From JABDIY01 sp963803875 (GTDB lineage Bacteria; Actinomycetota; Acidimicrobiia; Acidimicrobiales; SZUA-35): DNA of 64,000 bases. The position numbers and the translations under genes were made by a program. The notes under the pieces are model-generated. The model did not search any database and was not told the DNA's origin. It saw nothing but the letters and a program-made list of their open reading frames with translations. Of this stretch, positions 8,950 to 17,238 are shown in pieces. The stretch covers positions 186,001 through 250,000 of the forward strand of contig CAWDOA010000016.1 in the NCBI GenBank assembly GCA_963803875.1, read 5' to 3'. Positions within the stretch are counted from its first letter, which is position 1. Each line of letters begins with the position of its first letter.

Positions 8950-9273
8950 TCAGGCAGTGACTGCCGTGAGGCCACGTCGGTGGGCTTCGGCAAGGGGCAG
9001 TCGGATGAATTTATGGCGGACCACGTCGTCCGCGAGGCGCAACGTTCGATCGATCTCGTCGAGGGCGTTGGGTGAGGCGATCTCCAGCACGACGTAGAAA
9101 CCCTCCCACTTGTGGTTGATCTCGTAGGCGAAGCGACGGACGCCCCACTTGTCGATCTTCTCCACCGAAGCACCAGCTGCCTCAGCCTGAGCGGTGGTCT
9201 TGTTGATCGAGGTCTGGACCGTCGACTCGTCGAGGTCGGCGGAAAAAATGATCATCAGTTCATAGGCTCGCAT
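8950..9273 (-). CDS. rpsF: 30S ribosomal protein S6
   Basis: A 107-residue S6 with MRAYELMIIFSADLDES at the start and the central KWGVRRFAYEINHKWEGFYV and VRHKFIRLPL strands. First gene of the rpsF-ssb-rpsR-rplI cluster, with GGGAGG-like purines upstream of the ATG. The 158-base leader toward the PBP gene has a short GCCCC/GGGGC hairpin at 9313-9327. It might be a leader or terminator element; I cannot assign it. Confidence 0.96.
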   Translation of the reverse strand: MRAYELMIIFSADLDESTVQTSINKTTAQAEAAGASVEKIDKWGVRRFAYEINHKWEGFYVVLEIASPNALDEIDRTLRLADDVVRHKFIRLPLAEAHRRGLTAVTA

Positions 9274-9431
9274 GTTTCGAGCAACCTCCCTACGGATCCG
9301 GACTGCTCCGGAGCCCCAAGCTGGGGCAGGGTGAATAAAGCGTTTTCAAGACTACCGGCCGCTTCGGCTACTCCCACGGGGCCAGCGCTCCATGCCACAG
9401 TCTCTCCGGTGGGGGGTACGACCCGAGGGCT

Positions 9432-11627
9432 TCAGCCGTCGGGATCGGGCACCGTGGTTGAAGGCACCGTGGTTGAAGGCACCGTGGTCGAAGGCACAGT
9501 GTCCACCGGTTCGGGGGCCGGGATGCACTCCACGATGCCCGGATCGAGTGGTTCCTCCCCCGGGGCGGGGCACTGCGGAATCGTTGTTGTGGTCGAGAGG
9601 TTGGTGTTGCGGACCCGTCCCTGGAAGTCGTCCGAGGTTGGAAGTCCGGTACATGGCGTTTCGTTGTCTTCGGTGGCACGGGTCATGAATTCAGCCCACA
9701 TTTCGGCCGGATAGTCACCGCCGTGTACCTCGATCCCGCGGAAGTCGTCCATGAAGCGAGGCGGCTCGCCAGGGGCACCCGGATATCCCATCCACACCGC
9801 TGCGGTGAGGTCGCAGGTGAAACCGACGAACCACGCGTCGCGGGCATCCTGGGTCGTTCCGGTCTTTCCCGCCGCTGGTTGTGCAATCTGCGCGTTTCGG
9901 CCGGTTCCGTCACTGATAACCAGTGAAAGCGCGTAGTTCACCTGCCAGGCGATCTCGGGATCGATCACCTGTTCGCCGGTTCGTTCGGACCCGGTTTGGC
10001 AGACCCCGCCTTGGGGATACCAGCACAACACCTGTCCTTCGGCATTCTCGATCCGCTCGATCAGAACCGGCTCCAGCGCAACACCCTCGCGCTCGAACGT
10101 GCTGTAGGCCGATGCCATGTCTTGGACCGAGACCTCTCCCGCCCCCAGAACCAGGGCGTTCACCGCAGGCAGATCGGCGGTGACACCCAGTTTATGTGCC
10201 ATCTGTACAACCTGATCGGGACGGGTGTCGATCATGAGCTGGGCGTACACCACGTTTGACGAAACTCGCATTCCGTCAACGAGGTCTCTGTATCCCATTG
10301 ACGAGCCACCTCCCTTCACCCGCCAAACGCCGCCACTGTTGGCACCCTCGATCTCGATCACCGACGGGGCCGAATAGAGCGACCGCGCAGAGAACCCCTG
10401 TTCCAAGGACTCCGCAAGAACGAACGGCTTGAACGCCGACCCCGGCTGGCGGCCCGAGCCGCCGCCGCTTCGACCCGTGGCGAGGTTGACTTCGGTTGCG
10501 CCGAAGTCGGTGCCGCCCATCATGGCGACAACCCGACCGCGGTCGTCGATCGCCACGATGGAGGCGGTGGGGTTGTCCGGGTCCTCGGGAGGAAGCTCAT
10601 TGACCACGGTCTGATAGGCATGGCGTTGCAGCGTGTGGTCGAGTGTCGTGTACACCCGGAGACCCTCGGTGTAGAGCCCGCCGTCGGGGTAGATCTGGGC
10701 CAGCTGTTGGCGAACAGCTTCTATGAAGTACTCGGATCCGAACTCAGACCCGGTCACCTCACCAAGACCGGCCCGACTCACCTGGGGGATGATTGTGTTC
10801 AGTGTTCGCTTGTCGGCCCGCTCAGCCTCGAGTTCGGTGATGTGCCCGTCTTCCAACATCCGCCGAAGCACCGTGGAACGGCGACGCTTGGCCTCCTCAG
10901 GGTTGTCTCTCGCGTCAGCGCTCTCCGGTGCACGGATGAGCCCCGCCAGGTATGCAGCATCGGCGAGGTTCAGCTCCTCAACGTTCTTGTCGAAATATGC
11001 CTGGGACGCCGCCTGGATCCCGTAGGCCCCGCGCCCGAAATAGATCAGGTTGAGATAGTCGTTGAGTATCTGCTCCTTGCCGGCCTGCTTGTCTCCGGCC
11101 GCCTCACGTTCCAGCTTGATCGCCAGCGTGGCTTCGCGGATCTTTCGAGCCAATGTTCGATCAGGGGTCAGGAAGCTGTTCTTCACATACTGCTGGGTGA
11201 TGGTGGAGCCTCCCTGAAGTGTTCCACCGAACCTGATGTCCTGGTAGAGAGCTCGGGCGATGCCGTACGGGTCGACCCCCTGATGGTCGAAGAAGTCCTT
11301 GTCTTCGGCTGCGATCACCGCATTGATCAGGACGGGCGGGATCTGGTCATAGGTGACGAGCTCACGATCCTGCTCTGACGACAACGTTGCCGTTGCAACG
11401 TCACGAGTGCACGGTCCGGTTACCTCGGAGGTACAGATGAACGTGGTTTCGCTGAGTTCGGGAGTCGCCAGCTCAGGCAGCTGAATCTGGGACGAAAGCA
11501 CCATGATGGCCGAGGCCAGCGCACCGATGCCGGCCAACACGCAAAGAAGCGCCAGTCGACGGAGTCGCCAGACGGGGTTTCGGCGGCGGTTCCTAGAGGT
11601 TCGAGGCTGGAGGAGAAGTTCTATCAC
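9432..11627 (-). CDS. Bifunctional penicillin-binding protein (glycosyltransferase/transpeptidase)
   Basis: A 731-residue class A PBP. After a basic cytoplasmic tail and one membrane helix (ALLCVLAGIGALASAIMVL), the GT51 domain shows EDKDFFDHQGVDPYGIAR and GGSTITQQYVKN. The transpeptidase has the SxxK motif in QPGSAFKPFVL, SxN as SSN in RVSSNVVYAQ, and KTG in AAGKTGTTQDARDAW. It polymerises and crosslinks peptidoglycan. The C-terminus is a low-complexity TTVPS repeat likely exposed in the wall. Position next to DUF5318 and rpsF matches the mycobacterial ponA1 locus. Confidence 0.95.
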   Translation of the reverse strand: MIELLLQPRTSRNRRRNPVWRLRRLALLCVLAGIGALASAIMVLSSQIQLPELATPELSETTFICTSEVTGPCTRDVATATLSSEQDRELVTYDQIPPVLINAVIAAEDKDFFDHQGVDPYGIARALYQDIRFGGTLQGGSTITQQYVKNSFLTPDRTLARKIREATLAIKLEREAAGDKQAGKEQILNDYLNLIYFGRGAYGIQAASQAYFDKNVEELNLADAAYLAGLIRAPESADARDNPEEAKRRRSTVLRRMLEDGHITELEAERADKRTLNTIIPQVSRAGLGEVTGSEFGSEYFIEAVRQQLAQIYPDGGLYTEGLRVYTTLDHTLQRHAYQTVVNELPPEDPDNPTASIVAIDDRGRVVAMMGGTDFGATEVNLATGRSGGGSGRQPGSAFKPFVLAESLEQGFSARSLYSAPSVIEIEGANSGGVWRVKGGGSSMGYRDLVDGMRVSSNVVYAQLMIDTRPDQVVQMAHKLGVTADLPAVNALVLGAGEVSVQDMASAYSTFEREGVALEPVLIERIENAEGQVLCWYPQGGVCQTGSERTGEQVIDPEIAWQVNYALSLVISDGTGRNAQIAQPAAGKTGTTQDARDAWFVGFTCDLTAAVWMGYPGAPGEPPRFMDDFRGIEVHGGDYPAEMWAEFMTRATEDNETPCTGLPTSDDFQGRVRNTNLSTTTTIPQCPAPGEEPLDPGIVECIPAPEPVDTVPSTTVPSTTVPSTTVPDPDG
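9451..9495 (-). repeat. Three 15-bp coding repeats at the PBP C-terminus
   Basis: Three consecutive 15-base units (accgtggttgaaggc with one variant base in the third) encode a repeating TTVPS peptide. A degenerate fourth unit follows. The exact repetition implies recent slippage, so tail length may vary among strains. Confidence 0.85.
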
Positions 11628-11743
11628 AGGGTGGTTTGTTGTAGCCGAGCGTGGGCCCCATGCGGGGTCGGGAGCCGACAGGGTGACGTTCCATTCTAGA
11701 GCTACTCATCGCCGAGCTGCGGGCGGGCCCGTGGCTGGGTCGG

Positions 11744-12172
11744 TCAGCCCAACAACCGTCTGGATCGGGCCCCATCACTGATGGGAAACGTCTCACGGAG
11801 ATGGTTCCACCAGCACGCCCGGCACACCTCGACCCGGTACCCGCGGGTGGATCGTCCTCGTCGACGTAGGCGCTGCATTTCCCGAAGATCGGTGACACAA
11901 CGGCCGCCGCTGGGAAGCCCGGGGCCGAACGCAAACGTGACCACACCGAGTTGATCAGATTCACATATCGGACACGGTTCCGAGAGCGGCTTCGCGTGGT
12001 GGCTGGCCACCCGGCGAAGCTCAGGCTGAGCATCACATACGTCGGAGCGATCACGCCGCCCCTCGACGACGGAGTCGACCACCTGCTGGCGCGCCAACCG
12101 ATAACTGACGACTCCGGCGGTTCCGGTTCTCGCGCGACTGCCCACGCGTCCGAGGGTAACGGTCCGAACCAT
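11744..12172 (-). CDS. DUF5318 family protein
   Basis: The product is up to 142 residues, with two cysteine pairs (CPICES and CRACWWNHL) that suggest a zinc ribbon. The DVCDAQPELRRVASHHAKP stretch matches the DUF5318 family found next to ponA in mycobacteria. The N-terminus is uncertain: ATG 12172 gives about 20 residues before the conserved SYRLARQQVVD, and a GTG there is possible. It ends about 116 bases before the PBP start. Function is unknown; genomic linkage to peptidoglycan synthesis is the only clue. Confidence 0.8.
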   Translation of the reverse strand: MVRTVTLGRVGSRARTGTAGVVSYRLARQQVVDSVVEGRRDRSDVCDAQPELRRVASHHAKPLSEPCPICESDQLGVVTFAFGPGLPSGGRCVTDLREMQRLRRRGRSTRGYRVEVCRACWWNHLRETFPISDGARSRRLLG

Positions 12173-12204
12173 GTGCTGACGAGCCGCGCTCTGACCCCGC
12201 GTCC

Positions 12205-13443
12205 TCAGTTCTGCGCCACGTAGTTCCGTGCGGCAACGGCCGCCTCATGTGCGGTGAGCGGACCCCGTTCTATTGCGAGCGCCTCGAGGTGGAGTCTGAC
12301 CCGTCCCACCAGTGGTCCTGGCTCGATGTCGAGAAGACTGAGGATTTCGGACCCCGACAGAGGCGAGACGAGAGAGTCGGCCGGCTCGAGGGCAGCGTGT
12401 TCGTTGAAGGCGGTTTGGAACTCATCGAGTTCAGTGTCTGGCATTCCGCCAACGATCCTGGCAAGGGATACCAACCGGTTCACCCGATCCGGGCCCAACC
12501 AGAGAATCATCCGCCGCAGGACCGATCGGTCGAATACGGACGGCACGTCGTTGGTGGTGAGAGATGACAGGTCTTTGCGTCGATCGGTCGACATCTTCAG
12601 CAGCTCGCCCAGATCATCAACGTCAGTACCGGTGAGCTGACAAAGTGCGGCCCAACGAACTCCAGTGTCAACAGGCTCGACGGCGGCCATTCGATAGACA
12701 GCGTCCTCGACGGCGGCGAAGGGCCGAAGCGTTGGCCGATCAAACGACGCCGACAGGATCCCGGTCTGCCAGAGAAACTCGATCCCGGGTGCCGGATCTT
12801 GAAGGGACAACAGCCGCTCGATCTCGGCAAAGACCCGCTCGCCGGAAACGATGTCCATGCGCGGAGCCAGAACCCTCGCGGCATCCACCAGAGCACCGTC
12901 GAACCGCAAACCCAGCCTGCTGGCAAAACGGGCCGCTCGGAGCATCCGAAGAGGATCGTCGTTGAAGGACACTTCAGGCGAAAGCGGCGTGCGCAGCACT
13001 CTGGTCTCCAGATCTCGGGCACCGTCAAAGGGATCATGGAGCTCACCGGTGCGGGCGCTCAGAGCCATGGCGTTGATCGTGAAATCACGCCGGCTGAGGT
13101 CGGTATGCAAGTCATCCCCGAAACCCACCAGGGGCTTGCGACTGTGCCCCTGATAGAACTCGCTCCGATAGGTGGTTATCTCCACCGATCGATCGAAGAC
13201 GTTGGCGCCGATGGTGCCGAACCTCTCACCCTGGCGCCACACCGCAGTGGCGATCGGCTCGACGATGCGCAGAATGTCCGGCGGCCGTGCGTCGGTGGTC
13301 ATGTCGATGTCGTCGTCGAAAGAAGACAACCCGAGAACCCGGTCCCGCACAGCCCCACCCACGACATAGAGCTCGAATCCAGCGGCGTCGAAGAGCACTC
13401 CCAACTTTTGTGCTGCGGGGGGAATCCGGGTGGGCTCAGCCAT
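12205..13443 (-). CDS. CCA-adding tRNA nucleotidyltransferase family protein
   Basis: Class II nucleotidyltransferase with the flexible-loop motif VVGGAVRDRVLG, metal-binding DDDIDMTTD, RRDFTINAMA and the DDPLRMLRAARFAS neck motif. It adds or repairs CCA on tRNA 3' ends. ATG 13443 (MAEPTRIPP) overlaps the upstream deacetylase stop by eight bases. The 412-residue chain lacks a recognisable HD phosphohydrolase motif where actinobacterial homologues usually carry one: there is WAALCQLTG instead of an LLHD-type core. Locus order before DUF6049 matches mycobacterial pcnA. The family call is firm; loss of the HD site is inference. Confidence 0.9.
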   Translation of the reverse strand: MAEPTRIPPAAQKLGVLFDAAGFELYVVGGAVRDRVLGLSSFDDDIDMTTDARPPDILRIVEPIATAVWRQGERFGTIGANVFDRSVEITTYRSEFYQGHSRKPLVGFGDDLHTDLSRRDFTINAMALSARTGELHDPFDGARDLETRVLRTPLSPEVSFNDDPLRMLRAARFASRLGLRFDGALVDAARVLAPRMDIVSGERVFAEIERLLSLQDPAPGIEFLWQTGILSASFDRPTLRPFAAVEDAVYRMAAVEPVDTGVRWAALCQLTGTDVDDLGELLKMSTDRRKDLSSLTTNDVPSVFDRSVLRRMILWLGPDRVNRLVSLARIVGGMPDTELDEFQTAFNEHAALEPADSLVSPLSGSEILSLLDIEPGPLVGRVRLHLEALAIERGPLTAHEAAVAARNYVAQN

Positions 13444-14461
13444 GCTCGGGGAGAGCCACGTGCAGCTGCTTCGCCGCTGCCACTTCCGCGACACCCCGAT
13501 CCCCGGCGGTGGCCCGCTCCGGGCGGTACTCGTGGTCAACTGCAGCAGCAGCGACCGAGCCGGCACAGGCTGCCAGCGCATCGGTGTCGTAGCCGCCCTC
13601 CAAGAAGAGCAACCGCCGACCGGCAGGGACGAGGTTCATCAGAGTGCGGGAGGCATCGGCATAGTCGGCCGAGCTCAGACCGAGGTCGGTGATCGGATCG
13701 GCTCGGTGACCGTCGAATCCGGCGGAGATCAGAAGCCAACCGGGGTCGAACTTTTCGATCCGAGGCACCACCACGTCGTCGATTGCCGATTGATAGACCG
13801 AACCGGCGGTGGAGGCTGGCAGCGGGATGTTGACCGTGGTACCCCGGCCGGCTCCGGTGCCGACTTCATCGAGGGCGCCGGTGTAGGGATACCAGGGGTA
13901 CTGGTGGAGGCTCACGAAAAGAACATCGGGATCGTCGTAGAAGATGTCTTGGGTACCGTTGCCGTGGTGCGCATCGATATCGACAACCGCGACCCGCTCG
14001 CCACGATCGGCGAGGAATCGGGCAGCGACGGCCACATTGTTGATGAGACAGAAGCCCATCTGCTTGTTGGGTAGAGCATGGTGACCCGGTGGTCGAACCA
14101 CAGACCAGCCGGCGTCGGCCTCGCCGGCGTCGAGTCGACGGATCAACTCCAGACCGGCGCCAGCCGCCACCCATGCCGCATCGGATGAAACCTCGTTCAC
14201 AATGGTGTCGGCATCGATGGGCCCTCCGCCCTGCATGCACAACATCTGGAGTCGGTCGAGAACCTCCCCGGGATGGATTCTTTCCACTGCCGACCGCTCG
14301 GCCGGCGGAGCCTCTATCCATGTGACCGCTTCAGCCAATTCGGCCCGTTCGATTCCACGCCGGAATGCGTCGAGACGAGCAGGCCGCTCGGGGTGGTGAG
14401 GGCCGGCTTCGTGGAGCCAGCATAGATCGTTGGTTGCCAGCAGAAGAGACACGCCCTCCAC
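13436..14461 (-). CDS. Histone deacetylase family (AcuC/AphA-like) amidohydrolase
   Basis: The 341-residue arginase/deacetylase-fold enzyme shows the zinc and catalytic elements: RPPGHHAL (catalytic histidines), VVDIDAHHGNGTQ (Asp-His ligands), SAGFDGHRADP (second Asp) and FLEGGYDTDAL. These suit hydrolysis of acetylated lysine or polyamines. The start is divergent from the GNAT gene at 14534, and the 72-base gap must hold both promoters. The pairing of a deacetylase with an acetyltransferase suggests opposing modification of a shared target, but nothing shows it directly. Confidence 0.9.
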   Translation of the reverse strand: MEGVSLLLATNDLCWLHEAGPHHPERPARLDAFRRGIERAELAEAVTWIEAPPAERSAVERIHPGEVLDRLQMLCMQGGGPIDADTIVNEVSSDAAWVAAGAGLELIRRLDAGEADAGWSVVRPPGHHALPNKQMGFCLINNVAVAARFLADRGERVAVVDIDAHHGNGTQDIFYDDPDVLFVSLHQYPWYPYTGALDEVGTGAGRGTTVNIPLPASTAGSVYQSAIDDVVVPRIEKFDPGWLLISAGFDGHRADPITDLGLSSADYADASRTLMNLVPAGRRLLFLEGGYDTDALAACAGSVAAAAVDHEYRPERATAGDRGVAEVAAAKQLHVALPEHG

Positions 14462-14533
14462 GGTACATGGACTACGGCTGAGGTTCCCTGTTGACGAACA
14501 GCGGCCGCGGCAGCCGCCTACCCTATGTGAATA

Positions 14534-15304
14534 GTGAGTTCTCCTGCAGTTCCCTCATCCGCGTCCTCACGCGGCGGCCGCTCGTTGGTGGGTGGGCTCA
14601 GTACTACACGGGTGCGGGTCAGCAGCTGGCAAGACACTGAAGGTGTCGCCCTGGTCGGCCCGGGGAGAGCGTCGATGCTTCCCTCGGCTCATGAGATCAC
14701 CGAGGTCGTCGACCGCCTCGTCGAGCGCCACATTGGCAGGGCGGTCACGCCTGCGCTTTCCTACCGGGATGCCCAACCCTTCCTCAGGGCTGGTTTCACG
14801 ATTCACGAGCAACTGCATTTGCTGGCGCTCGACCTCGGGCACGGACCCGACCACCGCAGCCATCGCATCGCATCGCCGCTGCCCCCCGGTTATGAGCTTC
14901 GTCCAGGTCGGCGATGGCACGAAAGCGACGTGATCAGAGTTGACGAAGCGGCGTTCGAACCGTTCTGGCGATTTGATACCGAAGCGCTCCGGGAAGCGCG
15001 ACGAGCCACCCCCCGGCACCGGTACCGAGTCATCACCAGTGCCGACGGTGTGCAGGGGTATGCAGTCACCGGACTCGCAGGTCAACGAGGGTATCTGCAG
15101 CGTCTGGCGGTCGATCCGCAGGCCGGGGGTCGGGGCCTTGGACGTCTCCTCGTCGACGACTCAATTCGGTGGCTTCGTCGCCGTCATGCGACTCAGATGA
15201 TGGTCAACACTCAGGAACGAAACCAGCGCGCGTTGACGCTGTACCGCAACGTCGGATTCGAGCAGGAACCGTCAGGATTGGTGGTGCTCGAGTGGAACGT
15301 TTAG
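14534..15304 (+). CDS. GNAT family N-acetyltransferase
   Basis: A 256-residue protein whose C-terminal half has the acetyl-CoA loop: YLQRLAVDPQAGGRGLGRLL and NQRALTLYRNVGFEQE. The N-terminal half is a diverged or second GNAT-like lobe (FLRAGFTIHEQLHLLALDL). The GTG at 14534 is a tentative start because the first 20 residues are low complexity. The stop overlaps the next gene's start by 13 bases. The substrate is unknown. Confidence 0.8.
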   Translation: MSSPAVPSSASSRGGRSLVGGLSTTRVRVSSWQDTEGVALVGPGRASMLPSAHEITEVVDRLVERHIGRAVTPALSYRDAQPFLRAGFTIHEQLHLLALDLGHGPDHRSHRIASPLPPGYELRPGRRWHESDVIRVDEAAFEPFWRFDTEALREARRATPRHRYRVITSADGVQGYAVTGLAGQRGYLQRLAVDPQAGGRGLGRLLVDDSIRWLRRRHATQMMVNTQERNQRALTLYRNVGFEQEPSGLVVLEWNV

Positions 15305-17238
15305 GACGGGCGCTCACCGCCGGATTGCTAGCGGTGATGCTGGCAACTCTTTCGCTCGCCGTGCCGACCGTTGTCCACGCTCAGGAAGAGGTGGCCGGCG
15401 CCGAATCGTCTGGCGATGGTGCTGCGCCCGCACCCGGGACCATTCGATTGGTAGGTCAGACCGCTTCGGTTGAGTCCGATGGTGCTATCGACATAACCCT
15501 GGACTGGAACGGCGAGACCCAGGACGACCTGTTTCTCAGCGTGCTGTTCCATCAGCGCGTCGATACCGAACGCGATGTTGGGGCACCAACCACAACGGTT
15601 CTGAATCGCCGAGGCCCGGTTCCGCTCTCGGAGATTCCAACCGACGCCGAGGGCAATGTCGTGTTGACAGTTCCGGTACGGAGTATCTCGCCAGCGTCGG
15701 ACGAACGCGTCTATCTCCCGGGGCCCGGCGTCTACCCCTTCACCGTCGAGGTCCGGTCATCGGAGGGTTTGGTATCTGCGGTGTCTTCCACCGTCGTTCG
15801 ACTCCCCCAGGATCGGGCTGAGCTGGCAACCCTCGACTTCGCCGTGATCCTTGCCCTCTCCCCCGCCGATGGACTGGACCTCTCCGACGGTCTGTGGTTC
15901 TTGTCGACCCACCCGGAGGTCCCCTTCGTGGTGCAGATCGATGAAGCGGTGCTCACTCAACTCGAGGGAGACCGAGCCCTCGCCGAGCAGTTCGCCCTCG
16001 CCACCGCCGGTCGCCCGGTGATGACCGACGCCAGCCTCGACCTCGACCCCTCGGCCCTTGCCGAGATCGACCAAGGCCACTTCTACACCCAGGCATTGGC
16101 GGCAAACGCACAACGTTTGACCGATCTCGGCCTCTCCCCACTACCCGAAGTCGTAATGATCTCCTCCGACCTCACGGCGCCCGGTACCGAACTCATGATC
16201 GACTCCGGCGTTCTGGCGGCGTTGAACACTCGTACGAATGAGATCGACACGGGGGCAATCACCACCGCCGGTGGCCGCCTTCAGATCATCCAGTCCGATC
16301 GTCAGCTCACCGAGGAGCTCTCCGCTCCCCAGGGGTTCGGCAGTTTCTCCCCCAGCGACATCTACGCGCTGTATGCCCGGCTCTCACTCCGAGCTGCCGA
16401 GGACAACTCATCGGTGATCCTCGGAGGCGAAGGCTCGCCAGTTCTGGACTCGCAATCGCTGGATGCGTTCCTCGCCACGCTCACCGAAGACGGGCCACTG
16501 CGCCCGGTCTCTCTCCTCGATGCCATGCCAACCCAACCGCGGAATCCACTGCTCGCAGCCGAACGATCCGAACAAAACTTGCTCGATTCTGGGGAGGCGA
16601 TCGCCGAACTGCAGCAACTCGCCCAGACCAGCCGATCGTTCCGTGGCGTTCAGAATCCAGCGCTCGAACAGCTGCTCGTCGATTCGTTGAGCCGAACCCG
16701 AAACCCCACCGACAGAGCCCGGGCCATCGAGCGAGCCAAGGCGGAACTACTCGCAGATTTGTCGGCCATTTCGCTTTCGTCGGCCCAGTCGCTCACGCTC
16801 GCTGCGGTAGAGGGACCGTTGCCGCTCACGATCAGGAACGACGCCGAGAGTTCACGGCTTGTGCGCTTGGACTTCAGGGGCGATCGGGTCGAGATCGCAG
16901 AGGATGGCCAAGTACTGACCATCCCGCCGGGTGAGACCACGTTCGAACTCACCGCTCGAGCCAGGACGCTGGGAGTTTCCACCCTCGAGGTCACCGCTAC
17001 AACACCGGATCAGAGTCGAGTCCTTTCCACCAGCCGGTATCAGATCCGCTCCACCGCGGTTCCCGGACTCGGTTGGGCAATCTCTGGAGCAGCGCTGGCC
17101 TTCCTGCTCCTGTGGTGGTTCCGCAACGCACGCCGATCGACGCCCAACCGGCCTCACCTCGTCGGGGTTCGGACGACAACCAAAACGAACGAGGCACCGT
17201 CTCGACACATCGCCGCCGACGCCGCCGAGGCGTTGTGA
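15292..17238 (+). CDS. DUF6049 family secreted/membrane protein
   Basis: The GTG at 15292 gives a clean signal peptide (ALTAGLLAVMLATLSLAVP, then VVHAQ), so I prefer it over the longer open frame. The 648-residue product is extracellular with one C-terminal helix (LGWAISGAALAFLLLWW) and a short cytoplasmic tail. It matches DUF6049 proteins by size, topology and position between the CCA transferase and the MurJ/kinase-sigM genes of actinobacteria. Its stop overlaps the kinase start by four bases. Family members are thought to act at the cell envelope; biochemical function is unknown. Confidence 0.8.
   Translation: MERLGRALTAGLLAVMLATLSLAVPTVVHAQEEVAGAESSGDGAAPAPGTIRLVGQTASVESDGAIDITLDWNGETQDDLFLSVLFHQRVDTERDVGAPTTTVLNRRGPVPLSEIPTDAEGNVVLTVPVRSISPASDERVYLPGPGVYPFTVEVRSSEGLVSAVSSTVVRLPQDRAELATLDFAVILALSPADGLDLSDGLWFLSTHPEVPFVVQIDEAVLTQLEGDRALAEQFALATAGRPVMTDASLDLDPSALAEIDQGHFYTQALAANAQRLTDLGLSPLPEVVMISSDLTAPGTELMIDSGVLAALNTRTNEIDTGAITTAGGRLQIIQSDRQLTEELSAPQGFGSFSPSDIYALYARLSLRAAEDNSSVILGGEGSPVLDSQSLDAFLATLTEDGPLRPVSLLDAMPTQPRNPLLAAERSEQNLLDSGEAIAELQQLAQTSRSFRGVQNPALEQLLVDSLSRTRNPTDRARAIERAKAELLADLSAISLSSAQSLTLAAVEGPLPLTIRNDAESSRLVRLDFRGDRVEIAEDGQVLTIPPGETTFELTARARTLGVSTLEVTATTPDQSRVLSTSRYQIRSTAVPGLGWAISGAALAFLLLWWFRNARRSTPNRPHLVGVRTTTKTNEAPSRHIAADAAEAL

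Noticed and set aside
12799..13692. 297-codon plus-strand frame across the CCA transferase and deacetylase
   Set aside because: Antisense shadow of two conserved genes.
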